Assembly: GCA_002344345.1 (NCBI GenBank)
Contig: DDTL01000078.1
Location: 31,093-36,811, forward strand
Direction: 5' to 3'
Length of the DNA: 5,719 nucleotides
DNA from: Saprospiraceae bacterium UBA2365
GTDB taxonomy: Bacteria > Bacteroidota > Bacteroidia > Chitinophagales > Saprospiraceae
Part shown: positions 1 to 4,995 of the stretch, in pieces
How positions within the stretch are numbered: position 1 is the stretch's first letter
Layout: the number at the start of each line of letters is the position of its first letter
Notes under the pieces: generated by a model
Told to the model about the DNA's origin: nothing
The model's input: the letters and a program-made list of their open reading frames with translations, nothing else
Databases searched by the model: none
Made by a program: the position numbers and the translations under genes

Positions 1-2
1 CC

Positions 3-143
3 AACGCAGAAGATGAACTTGCTCGCGCAGAAGATGAACTCCTCAACGCAGAAGTTGAACTTGCTCACGCAGAAGATGAACTCGTCAACGCAGAAGTTCA
101 TCTTGCTCACGCAGAAGATGAATTTATCAACGACAAAAGCTAA
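3..143 (+). CDS. C-terminal end of an acidic heptad-repeat (coiled-coil) protein, 5' end outside the window
   Basis: Reading from position 3, the frame is open from the window edge to a TAA at 141-143 and gives about 46 residues. They are built from a seven-residue unit of the type A-E-D-E-L-A-R, A-E-D-E-L-L-N, A-E-V-E-L-A-H, ending in FINDKS. A hydrophobic residue at a fixed position and charged residues elsewhere are what a coiled coil would show. The codons lie on a 21-bp tandem repeat, so two other frames are also open: QKMNLLA-type units in frame 1 and FIFCVSK-type units on the minus strand. I prefer this frame because its changes keep L/F and A/L/V/I at hydrophobic positions and it ends soon after the repeat ends. 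No family is recognised, and the region could also be a non-coding minisatellite. Confidence 0.35.
   Translation, partial: NAEDELARAEDELLNAEVELAHAEDELVNAEVHLAHAEDEFINDKS
5..130. repeat. Six tandem copies of a 21-bp repeat (higher-order period 42 bp)
   Basis: Units begin at 5, 26, 47, 68, 89 and 110, each starting CGCAGAAG and diverging toward the end. Odd units end in TTGCTC(A/G) and even units end in TCAA, so the array is better described as three copies of a 42-bp double unit. The bases before position 5 (CCAA) match the end of an even unit, which suggests that the array continues upstream of the window. The period is a multiple of three and keeps several frames open. Confidence 0.9.
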
Positions 144-293
144 GAAATTGAATTATTTAGCGCAGTTAGGCATGTATATGATTCATTCACTGCTTTTTAT
201 GCGAAGTGATTTTCGGTTTGTGTACTACAGATTTTGTGAAAAGGAGATCAAGTATTTTTTTTTGGATAGCATTTTGATTGGAACACTGATGAA

Positions 294-327
294 GCGGATT
301 TGACGGATGTTCGCGGATATTTGCTGA
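294..327. repeat. Degenerate GC(G/A)GAT-type dispersed repeat, copy 1
   Basis: The core GGATGTTCGCGGAT followed by a T-rich stretch and TTGCTGA matches the second copy at 1702-1737 (AGATGTTCGCAGAT...GCGCTGA). The main differences are GGAT versus AGAT and a short indel. Both sit in gene-free DNA. Repeats of this style are, in my recollection, scattered between genes in Bacteroidota, which I could not verify here. Confidence 0.5.
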
Positions 328-542
328 TTGGAATAAAAATATTTATTGATTCAACCTAAAATAGTCAATTACCTGATCCTTCTGATCACTATTTCCTGAT
401 CGGAAAAGATCATCCAGGAAAAATCATAGACATAGTTGACAAATTTGTTCTGCGTATTGATATGGTAAGAAGTGATGAAGTGCCAGTTGAATTTTTTGTT
501 GTCTAATAATTCTCTGGGAACTTTTTTGATTTGAGAACGAGA

Positions 543-570
543 ATTAACGATTTTTGATTTGTTTTTGATT
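543..570. repeat. 28-bp direct repeat, copy 1 (AACGATTTTTGATTT family)
   Basis: It is identical over 28 bases to 604-631, 61 bp further on. It contains the reverse of the AAATCGTTAATC motif found repeatedly around the four-helix-bundle gene. The repeat lies just 3' of that gene. Confidence 0.85.
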
Positions 571-603
571 TCAGAACCCATACGGGCAAACAAATGAATA
601 CCG

Positions 604-631
604 ATTAACGATTTTTGATTTGTTTTTGATT
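604..631. repeat. 28-bp direct repeat, copy 2
   Basis: This is an exact copy of 543-570. It ends 10 bp before the stop codon end of the minus-strand four-helix-bundle gene, so it forms that gene's immediate 3' flank. Confidence 0.85.
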
Positions 632-641
632 TTTTTTGGAA

Positions 642-1004
642 TTATTGGTTTAAATTATTTTGAGCAGTTTCAACGCTCCTTACAAAGATTGAAATCAGTT
701 CGTTATTTTCAAGTTTTGCTTTCTCAATATCCGTTTTTGTCTCGTACAAACCAGTTCGTTCGATAATCTTAAGGCAAACGTAGGTTTCACGTAATTCTTT
801 CAAAACTATTTTTATCTTATGAATAAAATCCTTTCTTGATTCTCCACTTTGAGCTTCTCCGTAGTTTAAAGAAACTGAGGTGCCGGATCTAAGCAATTGA
901 CCGGAAAGATGATTAGCTGCCCGGTTATTCGGCATTTGCTCGGAAATCGAAACTACTAAAACTGAAAATGATATCAGTCTTTCTTCCAAATCAAACTTCT
1001 TCAT
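642..1004 (-). CDS. Four-helix-bundle protein (23S rRNA intervening-sequence / S23 family)
   Basis: The gene encodes 120 residues, the usual size for this family of small all-helical proteins, first known from ORFs in 23S rRNA intervening sequences. The hallmark stretch is clear: LLRSGTSVSLNYGEAQS (about residues 37-53), then ESRKDFIHKIKIVLKELRET (about 55-74), spanning helices 2 and 3. The N-terminus FDLEERLISFSV is also typical. I start at the ATG at 1004 because MKKFDLEERL matches the family start; an in-frame TTG three codons upstream would only add MSS. The biochemical role is unsettled. A relative (Avd) is an accessory nucleic-acid-binding protein in diversity-generating retroelements, but no reverse transcriptase or variable repeat is seen here. 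The gene stands alone on the minus strand, with copies of an AAATCGTTAATC-type repeat on both sides. Confidence 0.9.
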   Translation of the reverse strand: MKKFDLEERLISFSVLVVSISEQMPNNRAANHLSGQLLRSGTSVSLNYGEAQSGESRKDFIHKIKIVLKELRETYVCLKIIERTGLYETKTDIEKAKLENNELISIFVRSVETAQNNLNQ

Positions 1005-1018
1005 ACTACTCAAAATTT

Positions 1019-1103
1019 AAAATCATTAATCTTTGTTTAATTTACATTCCCTAACCCGATGTTCATAAACTTCAAAAAATCTAAAATCGTTGATCCTTGT
1101 TTA
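1019..1103. repeat. Pair of diverged 21-bp repeats (AAAATCRTTRATCYTTGTTTA)
   Basis: Positions 1019-1039 and 1083-1103 match at 18 of 21 bases; all three differences are transitions. Both belong to the motif family that flanks the four-helix-bundle gene on its 5' side. Confidence 0.75.
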
Positions 1104-1320
1104 CCTGTATGGGTTCGATATTCATTCCCTCCTTCCAAATCCAATCCTTTTCATAAATAAACTCAAGTTTATTAATTTTTTGAGCACCAGATCTCCATCA
1201 ACAGGTGGTTAACAGCTTTTTTAGCGGATTTTCTTTAGTGTCTTAAAAATTGAATTCGTGTATTTTTAGGCAGAACTTTAAAGAAATTTGATGTAGAATT
1301 AAAGCCTCACTGAATATCGA

Positions 1321-1391
1321 ACAAGGATTAACGATTTTGGATTTTAGAATAGAAATACAGATCTGAAATCGTTAATCGGTGTTCCTTGTTC
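1321..1391. repeat. Inverted pair of the AAATCGTTAATC-type repeat
   Basis: The sequence ACAAGGATTAACGATTTT at 1321-1338 faces GAAATCGTTAATC at 1365-1377, followed by CCTTGT at 1386-1391. The two arms are complementary apart from a short insertion and could form a hairpin with a loop of about 27 bases. This is the same motif family as at 543, 604, 1020 and 1084. Confidence 0.65.
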
Positions 1392-1565
1392 TTAAATCAA
1401 TTTCTTCTTTGGTTCTAGCTCGTCCAGGTTAGGTAAACCAATTTTTAAAACAGTATCATACGCTTAATTAGCCAAATATCTGAAATTTAATGTTTTCTTT
1501 CAAAATATTTTGTCATAAAACACTCAATTTTATGGCGCTAAACTGATTTGTCAGGATTTTTGTAT

Positions 1566-1578
1566 GATTTGATCAAAT
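1566..1578. promoter_or_regulatory. GATTTGATCAAAT palindromic repeat, distal copy
   Basis: It contains the perfect 12-bp palindrome ATTTGATCAAAT and occurs again at 1827-1839 upstream of the recombinase start. A dyad repeated upstream of a gene could be an operator, but in AT-rich DNA chance is possible. Confidence 0.25.
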
Positions 1579-1701
1579 AGGGTCTTTGATTCAGTGATTT
1601 TTGTCAAACTTCATGGGGCAGTGATCTTTTAGAAAATTCAACAAAAAGTTTTTTAGTTTTAGAAGTGGTAAAATGTTAATCTCCATTGAAAGGAAGGCTC
1701 C

Positions 1702-1737
1702 CGCAGATCTCGCAGATGTTCGCAGATTTTGCGCTGA
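1702..1737. repeat. Degenerate CGCAGAT-type dispersed repeat, copy 2
   Basis: It contains CGCAGAT three times in short succession (CGCAGATCT, CGCAGATGTT, CGCAGATTTT) and ends in GCGCTGA. It is related to 294-327. Confidence 0.5.
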
Positions 1738-1826
1738 AATAAACTGGATTTCCTTTGTGCGCTTGTGCCTTTTTTGTGCAACTTCGTGGAATAGCTGTAT
1801 TTTGTATTCCCCTGAAAATCCAGGGA

Positions 1827-1839
1827 GATTTGATCAAAT
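1827..1839. promoter_or_regulatory. GATTTGATCAAAT palindromic repeat, proximal copy
   Basis: The same 13 bases as at 1566-1578, about 68 bp before the recombinase ATG. Just upstream, CCCTG (1810-1814) and CAGGG (1821-1825) form a second small dyad. The position would suit an operator for the recombinase gene, but nothing else supports it. Confidence 0.3.
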
Positions 1840-1906
1840 TCATTTACATATCCGAATTAATATTGAGCCAATTTTATACATTCATTCACCATTACTTTTT
1901 ATTTAA

Positions 1907-3511
1907 ATGCTTATTATTTCCAAAATAAAACATCGCGGCGAAGACAGAATTCTATTGAAAACAATTCATAATGACATGAATTCCAAAATCATCCGAACAT
2001 TGTCAGATGCAAGATATAGTCAGACATACAGGGGTTGGCATATACCATATCATCAAGAAAACTGGACTGAATTCGTAAAAACAGGCATACCTTACGAGGT
2101 AGAAATTCCCGGAACCACCGGCCAGGCAGGGCTGACAGGTGATGATGCCGGCAAAAAAATAGCTGAGGCGCCTCGTCCTGACCCATCGGAGGCAGCAGAC
2201 ACAAACTTAATATCTATCAGGTTTATGTATCAAAGTTTTTATGTCAGTGGAAAGTTCAATGAAGAACAGGTAAGGTCTCTGAGGTCTGTACACCGTGCAT
2301 ACTGGAATGAAAAGTACAAAAATTGGGTTTTACCGGCAAATGTGGAGAGTCTGGATGTATTTTTCAACAAACTTGGGTTGATCTCATCGGAGCGTTTTGA
2401 GCGCTGGAACCAGCAGATTTTGACTTTGGAAAAGCCCAAAAAATGCTATTTGTACAAAAGTCCGGAGTATCCCGGGAAAGTTTTGATCCAATTGTCCGGT
2501 ACCGGTATCGATGTAGATTTTGTCAAGCATCTGCCTGACAGGAATTATGATGCAGATCAGAAATTCTGGATCATTCCGGACGAAAAGCCGATCATACAAC
2601 GTGTAATCGATCATTATACAGCGTCGAAGATATTGATCGTCAACAGGATCGGGCAGTTGGACACTGCCAGGAGCAAACCTTCCTTAGGCGAGTACAAGCG
2701 ATATTTCCTGTCAAAAACGGCAGAAGAAATTCGTATGGTGGCAGAAAAATACATGGATACGCTGATCAGAGAGCGGTATAGTCTGAATACTTTACGCGAG
2801 TACACATCCCGGTTTTGTCAGTTTGCCTTGGCGATGAAGGGAAAAGATCTTCATCAGCTTTCCGCACAGGAAGTGAATGCCTGGCTTGGGGAAATCGGGA
2901 GCAGAAAAATAAGCGAGAGTATGATCAACGGTTTCATCAATGCGGTAAAATTCTATTTCCAGAAAGTGGAGTTCATCCCTGATTTTCAGATAGATCGGAT
3001 CAAAAGGCCCCGAAAGGAATTCCTGTTACCCAAGGTACTCAGCATTCAGCAGGTGGACAGAATGATGCGTGCAACGGGCAATCTCAAGCACACTGCCATA
3101 TTGTATGCCATTTATGGACATGGGTTGAGGCTGAATGAATTATTATCTTTGCGGCTGGAGGATATTCTGTGGGACAGGCATCAGGTTTTTATCAGGTCAG
3201 GTAAGGGAAAAAAAGACCGCTACATCAGTATGAGCAGTGAATTCAAGTGGTTGCTGACGAGTTATGTTCATGAATACAAACCACAATATTGGTTATTTGA
3301 AGGTCAGGATCAGCAGTCACAGTACAGTGAAAACAGTGTTCAGGCGATCGTGAAGCGGGCTGCCCGGAAAGCAGGTATCGCTCAGCGGGTGAAGCCGCAC
3401 ACTTTGCGGCATTGTTATGCCACCCATTTGCTGGATGCGGGTACACAGTTGCCTTATATTAAGGAGCTGTTAGGTCATGCTAACATTCAACCCGTTGGAT
3501 TGTCAAAATAA
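1907..3511 (+). CDS. Tyrosine recombinase (Xer/IntI-like), 5' part of an insertion-interrupted gene
   Basis: Codons 1-527 are native; the last seven (QPVGLSK) and the stop are read from the inserted element. The reconstructed protein would have 571 residues. Residues 5-60, 100-155 and 180-240 are three diverged copies of a unit ending in a W-x-(I/L)-P box (GWHIP, NWVLP, FWIIP). About 270-355 is a SAM-like core-binding domain, and from about 372 the catalytic domain. Visible catalytic residues are R408 (HGLRLNE), K433 (GKGKKDR), H498 and R501 (HTLRH) and H524 (LLGHANI). The Tyr nucleophile lies beyond the insertion. The family cuts and rejoins DNA through a 3'-phosphotyrosine, so this fragment should be inactive. 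The extra segment typical of IntI between GKGKKDR and HTLRH is absent. I keep the ATG at 1907 because residues 5-20 belong to the first repeat unit. The gene points toward the cassette array. Confidence 0.9.
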   Translation: MLIISKIKHRGEDRILLKTIHNDMNSKIIRTLSDARYSQTYRGWHIPYHQENWTEFVKTGIPYEVEIPGTTGQAGLTGDDAGKKIAEAPRPDPSEAADTNLISIRFMYQSFYVSGKFNEEQVRSLRSVHRAYWNEKYKNWVLPANVESLDVFFNKLGLISSERFERWNQQILTLEKPKKCYLYKSPEYPGKVLIQLSGTGIDVDFVKHLPDRNYDADQKFWIIPDEKPIIQRVIDHYTASKILIVNRIGQLDTARSKPSLGEYKRYFLSKTAEEIRMVAEKYMDTLIRERYSLNTLREYTSRFCQFALAMKGKDLHQLSAQEVNAWLGEIGSRKISESMINGFINAVKFYFQKVEFIPDFQIDRIKRPRKEFLLPKVLSIQQVDRMMRATGNLKHTAILYAIYGHGLRLNELLSLRLEDILWDRHQVFIRSGKGKKDRYISMSSEFKWLLTSYVHEYKPQYWLFEGQDQQSQYSENSVQAIVKRAARKAGIAQRVKPHTLRHCYATHLLDAGTQLPYIKELLGHANIQPVGLSK

Positions 3512-3753
3512 TTTTTCAATCTGTTTTTTAAATAAATTTTACCGTTTCCTGATTTTAAATATTTTTCCCTTCGTGTGGCATCTTGTTGATTGAGACAACC
3601 TTCCCAATATATTAAAATTACTGGAAGTCTTAGTCTGGTAGACGGTACTTTCCCATGAGTATGTTCATCAATTCTATTGATAAGATCTTTTGTGTATCCG
3701 GTATAAAACATTCCATCCTTTTGACTCAACAATACATAAACAAAGTATTCCAT
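3487..3753 (-). CDS. GIY-YIG nuclease family protein (UPF0213/YhbQ-like size)
   Basis: This is an 88-residue single-domain protein. The diverged GIY motif is FVY (residues 4-6) and the YIG motif is Y17-T18-G19. They are followed by the catalytic-type Arg27 and His31 (INRIDEH) and Glu63 in REKYLKS, the metal-binding Glu expected in the family. The fold is known from UvrC, homing endonucleases such as I-TevI, and small stand-alone proteins of this size. All key residues are present, so an active DNA endonuclease is plausible. There is no separate DNA-recognition domain. The start at 3753 follows the A/T-rich leader AAAAAGTTTAATAT within the right end of the element, and the stop TGA sits on the left end. 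It is encoded antisense to the recombinase it interrupts. Its placement inside a compact unit with terminal repeats suggests that it drives the unit's movement, which is inference. Confidence 0.92.
   Translation of the reverse strand: MEYFVYVLLSQKDGMFYTGYTKDLINRIDEHTHGKVPSTRLRLPVILIYWEGCLNQQDATRREKYLKSGNGKIYLKNRLKNYFDNPTG
3489..3503 (+). repeat. Left terminal inverted repeat of the GIY-YIG element
   Basis: AACCCGTTGGATTGT matches the reverse complement of 3776-3790 at 14 of 15 positions. On the minus strand this repeat also encodes the C-terminal residues N-P-T-G of the nuclease and the last base of its TGA stop. Confidence 0.85.
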
Positions 3754-3775
3754 ATATTAAACTTTTTGTAAAAAT

Positions 3776-3790
3776 ACAATCCTACGGGTT
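3776..3790 (-). repeat. Right terminal inverted repeat of the GIY-YIG element
   Basis: On the minus strand it reads AACCCGTAGGATTGT. It lies 23-37 bp upstream of the nuclease start, so any promoter for the nuclease must overlap or adjoin it. Confidence 0.85.
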
Positions 3791-3791
3791 A

Positions 3792-3926
3792 AAGACTACG
3801 ATGATCTACACCCATGTGACAACGTCCAGTATTGAAAAGGTAATTAGCCCGTTGGATCGGTTGCGGCAACTATCTGATAATAAGCCCAAAAATGAAGGTG
3901 GAAATTATGAAAAACCTGAACGGTGA
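3792..3926 (+). pseudogene. 3' fragment of the interrupted tyrosine recombinase (contains the catalytic Tyr)
   Basis: Codons from AAG at 3792 read KTTMIYTHVTTSSIEKVISP, then LDRLRQLSDN and a hydrophilic tail to the TGA at 3924-3926 (44 residues). TTMIYTHV is the conserved box with the nucleophilic Tyr (codon 3807-3809, residue 533 of the reconstructed protein), and the following S-P-L-D is common to IntI and many Bacteroidota Xer-like recombinases. The fragment has no start of its own; the open frame running into it from the left is antisense of the nuclease gene. The coding sequence shows no decay, which points to a recent insertion. Confidence 0.88.
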
Positions 3927-3960
3927 TATATATTTGTTGTGACAATAAACAAGTTATCAG
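3927..3960 (+). other. Candidate attI-like site at the recombinase end of the cassette array
   Basis: GTTATCA at 3953-3959 is the first occurrence of the GTTAT boundary that also ends all three attC-like sites (4778, 4986, 5662). It lies right after the recombinase stop and before the first cassette gene. Directly upstream, TTGTT (3934-3938) and AACAA (3948-3952) form a small inverted pair such as a recombinase pair could bind. No long hairpin is present, which would fit an attI rather than an attC. Confidence 0.45.
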
Positions 3961-3972
3961 ATATTTTAATTT

Positions 3973-3979
3973 AAGGAGG
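3973..3979 (+). promoter_or_regulatory. Strong Shine-Dalgarno sequence AAGGAGG
   Basis: AAGGAGG is followed by five bases and the ATG at 3985. It fixes the start of the cassette 1 gene. Near-perfect Shine-Dalgarno sequences are uncommon in Bacteroidota, and the other genes here lack one, which hints that this cassette came from a different kind of host. Confidence 0.8.
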
Positions 3980-3984
3980 AAATC

Positions 3985-4656
3985 ATGATAGATACATTAG
4001 CTGGAGAAATAGTTAAAGCCCTAACCAGTATTCTTGGTAATAAGCATGAAAAGAAATTAAAAGAACTAGAAGTCACCATTCAATCGCTGCTAATGGCAGA
4101 ACGACTTAAATATGATATTTTTAGAGATTTACTTGGAGAGAGAATAAATCTATATAAAAATGTTTGGAGCGATATTGATATTGTATCCTATAATCGATGG
4201 AAGAAATTGGATAATAATAATAGGGTAATAGATGTAGAACAAGTTGAGAAATTGCGACACTATTTAATAAAGTTAAATGAGGAAAAAGGGTATTTGTTTG
4301 ATCCTATTTCACGAGGTTTTCTTTTAGATTTAAGAATGTGTTGCAAAGAATGTATTGAGAATAGTGAAAACAAGCTAATTTATTGGATTTATGAAAATTC
4401 AATTGGTGATCAAACGTTCCCACATGGGATAAAATTGTGGATGAATAAATCAGGTTTACGGCGGAGTATGGTAATTTCAATGCAACTACCTGAGGCAGGT
4501 AATGCATTATATTTCGATTTTGAAAAACAAAAGGAAATCGTGATGGAAGTTGAAAAAACTATTATTGACGATGCTGAAAGATTTGGAATTGAGAAGGAAC
4601 AAGCAAAAAATTTGATTAATTCGATAACTATGTTAAAAGCTAAGAAAAACATCTGA
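3985..4656 (+). CDS. Hypothetical protein, gene of cassette 1
   Basis: It encodes 223 residues, mostly helical in pattern. Residues 1-18 form a mildly hydrophobic, amphipathic stretch too weak for a clear membrane anchor. About 21-60 is charged and coiled-coil-like, leading into ERINLYKNVW (52-61). Further recognisable stretches are GYLFDPISRGFLLDLR (102-117) and SGLRRSMVISMQLP (156-169). I loosely recall uncharacterised proteins with an 'LY+xxW' helix followed by a glycine-aromatic segment, but I cannot name a family, and no catalytic motif is visible. The start is well supported by AAGGAGG at 3973. The TGA stop is the first codon of the attC-like R'' box (TGATAAC), so gene and recombination site abut as in integron cassettes. 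A role in defence or stress would be a guess from context only. Confidence 0.8.
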   Translation: MIDTLAGEIVKALTSILGNKHEKKLKELEVTIQSLLMAERLKYDIFRDLLGERINLYKNVWSDIDIVSYNRWKKLDNNNRVIDVEQVEKLRHYLIKLNEEKGYLFDPISRGFLLDLRMCCKECIENSENKLIYWIYENSIGDQTFPHGIKLWMNKSGLRRSMVISMQLPEAGNALYFDFEKQKEIVMEVEKTIIDDAERFGIEKEQAKNLINSITMLKAKKNI

Positions 4657-4784
4657 TAACAGCACCTATGCCCAATAGCTTATGAAAGAGAAGATTGAAG
4701 CAGCACACCCCGCAGAAACATTGTGCCGATGGACAGTGACGAAACAAGCAAACGGCTACTGGGCATAGCTGCAAAACGTTATTA
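4654..4784 (+). other. attC-like site A (131 bp), end of cassette 1
   Basis: The R''-like box TGATAAC at 4654-4660 and the R'-like box GTTATTA at 4778-4784 enclose an imperfect inverted repeat. Its arms GCACCTATGCCCAATAGC (4662-4679) and 4755-4772 pair at 16 of 18 positions, with about 75 bases between them that contain no gene. The length falls in the upper range of known attC sites. Box sequences deviate from the classical RYYYAAC/GTTRRRY but keep AAC and GTT. Confidence 0.65.
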
Positions 4785-4834
4785 CAGCATTGGAGCCCGG
4801 CTTTTATGAATTTGGTGAAATCAAAAAAGATCAG
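4777..4834 (+). repeat. 58-bp repeat at the start of cassette 2, copy 1
   Basis: It matches 5661-5719 with a few mismatches and a one-base indel near position 4807. It begins at the cassette boundary CGTTATTACAGC and runs into the cassette. The ATG present here (4806) is absent from the other copy, so no conserved peptide starts in it. AGCCCGG (4794-4800) pairs with CCGGGCT (4844-4850). Confidence 0.9.
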
Positions 4835-4985
4835 TAGTTTTATCCGGGCTTAGGTTGGGCAGAGTGAATAGAATGAGCATGCTTCCGCTTAAGCTTCAGG
4901 AAGAAAAGGAAGATGGTCATCACCGCTGTAAAACATACGCTATGAAAACAAGCCTCCTATCGTCGGCTCGTATCATAGCCTGACC
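4778..4985 (+). other. Cassette 2: about 208 bp without a convincing gene
   Basis: The unit runs from one GTTAT boundary (4778) to the next (4986). The only open frame of note is 36 codons (4873-4983, beginning MSMLPLKLQ), which has no good ribosome-binding site and runs through the attC hairpin, so I do not call it. The cassette could carry a regulatory element, a small RNA, or nothing. Its first 58 bases recur at the window's right end. Confidence 0.55.
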
Positions 4986-4992
4986 GTTATGT
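4928..4992 (+). other. attC-like site B (65 bp), end of cassette 2
   Basis: GTAAAAC (4928-4934) and GTTATGT (4986-4992) are the outer boxes. The stem GCTATGA (4939-4945) pairs with TCATAGC (4973-4979), and inside it AGCC (4951-4954) pairs with GGCT (4965-4968), leaving a loop of 10 bases. The right half CATAGCCTGACCGTTAT differs from site C at only two positions. Confidence 0.7.
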
Positions 4993-4995
4993 GTG

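Larger units (their letters stand above)
144..641. other. Gene-poor intergenic region with dispersed repeats
   Basis: I see no convincing gene here. The region holds a degenerate GCGGAT...ACGGATGTTCGCGGAT repeat at 294-327, similar to one at 1702-1737, and two identical 28-bp copies of an AT-rich repeat at 543-570 and 604-631. A 74-codon minus-strand open frame (369-593) begins within one of these repeat tracts and has no recognisable motif, so it is probably chance. Confidence 0.6.
1005..1906. other. Long non-coding region between the divergent four-helix-bundle and recombinase genes
   Basis: About 900 bases hold no convincing gene. Contents: four copies of the AAATCGTTAATC-type motif (1020-1031, 1084-1095, 1326-1337 reversed, 1366-1377), a CGCAGAT-type repeat at 1702-1737, a TTTGTGCGCTTGTGCC-type tract near 1756-1790, and a 13-bp repeat with a perfect palindrome at 1566-1578 and 1827-1839. 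A 77-codon open frame at 1673-1906 is built from these repeat tracts and is not believable as a protein. I cannot assign promoters with confidence. Confidence 0.6.
3488..3791 (-). mobile_element. 304-bp GIY-YIG mobile element with terminal inverted repeats, inserted in the recombinase gene
   Basis: Removing 3488-3791 joins ATT (3485-3487) to AAG (3792-3794) and restores one frame reading LLGHANI-KTTMIYTHV. The spacing from the LGH histidine to the Tyr then becomes nine residues, as is normal in tyrosine recombinases. The ends are inverted repeats: AACCCGTTGGATTGT at 3489-3503 and, reversed, AACCCGTAGGATTGT at 3790-3776, matching at 14 of 15. One extra base lies outside each arm. No target duplication is evident. 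The GIY-YIG gene fills 267 of 304 bp. The element is therefore either a homing-type cassette or a small transposon-like unit. The boundaries follow from frame restoration and could slide by a base or so. Confidence 0.85.

Noticed and set aside
1..130. CRISPR array
   Set aside because: The 21-bp units are directly adjacent with no spacers.
13..303. 96-codon plus-strand open frame starting in the tandem repeat
   Set aside because: Its first part is the frame-1 reading of the minisatellite and the rest runs through AT-rich, repeat-containing DNA with no motif. Frame 3, which ends just after the repeat, is the better protein candidate.
369..593. 74-codon minus-strand open frame
   Set aside because: Its N-terminal part is read from the AAATCGTTAATT repeat, the rest has no recognisable feature, and there is no credible ribosome-binding site.
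1673..1906. 77-codon plus-strand open frame just before the recombinase
   Set aside because: The translation is made of intergenic repeat tracts (CGCAGAT and TTTGTGC types), is rich in Cys and Ile, and has no family resemblance.
1989..3446. Several minus-strand open frames of 63-76 codons inside the recombinase gene
   Set aside because: All are antisense shadows of a clearly conserved coding sequence.
3488..3791. Group I intron carrying a homing endonuclease
   Set aside because: The insert has inverted terminal repeats, its nuclease is antisense to the host gene, and 304 bp almost filled by a coding sequence leaves no room for an intron core.
3690..3791. N-terminal part of the open frame running into the recombinase tail (MCIRYKTFH...)
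   Set aside because: It is antisense of the GIY-YIG gene; only the part from 3792 is real coding sequence.
1907..3926. Calling the recombinase a true integron integrase (IntI)
   Set aside because: The IntI-specific extra segment between the GKGKKDR and HTLRH boxes is missing and the N-terminus is far longer than in IntI. The IYTHV...SPLD ending is shared with Xer-like enzymes, so it does not decide the matter.
4873..4983. 36-codon open frame in cassette 2
   Set aside because: No convincing ribosome-binding site, and it reads straight through the attC-like hairpin to a stop at the boundary. It is short enough to be chance.
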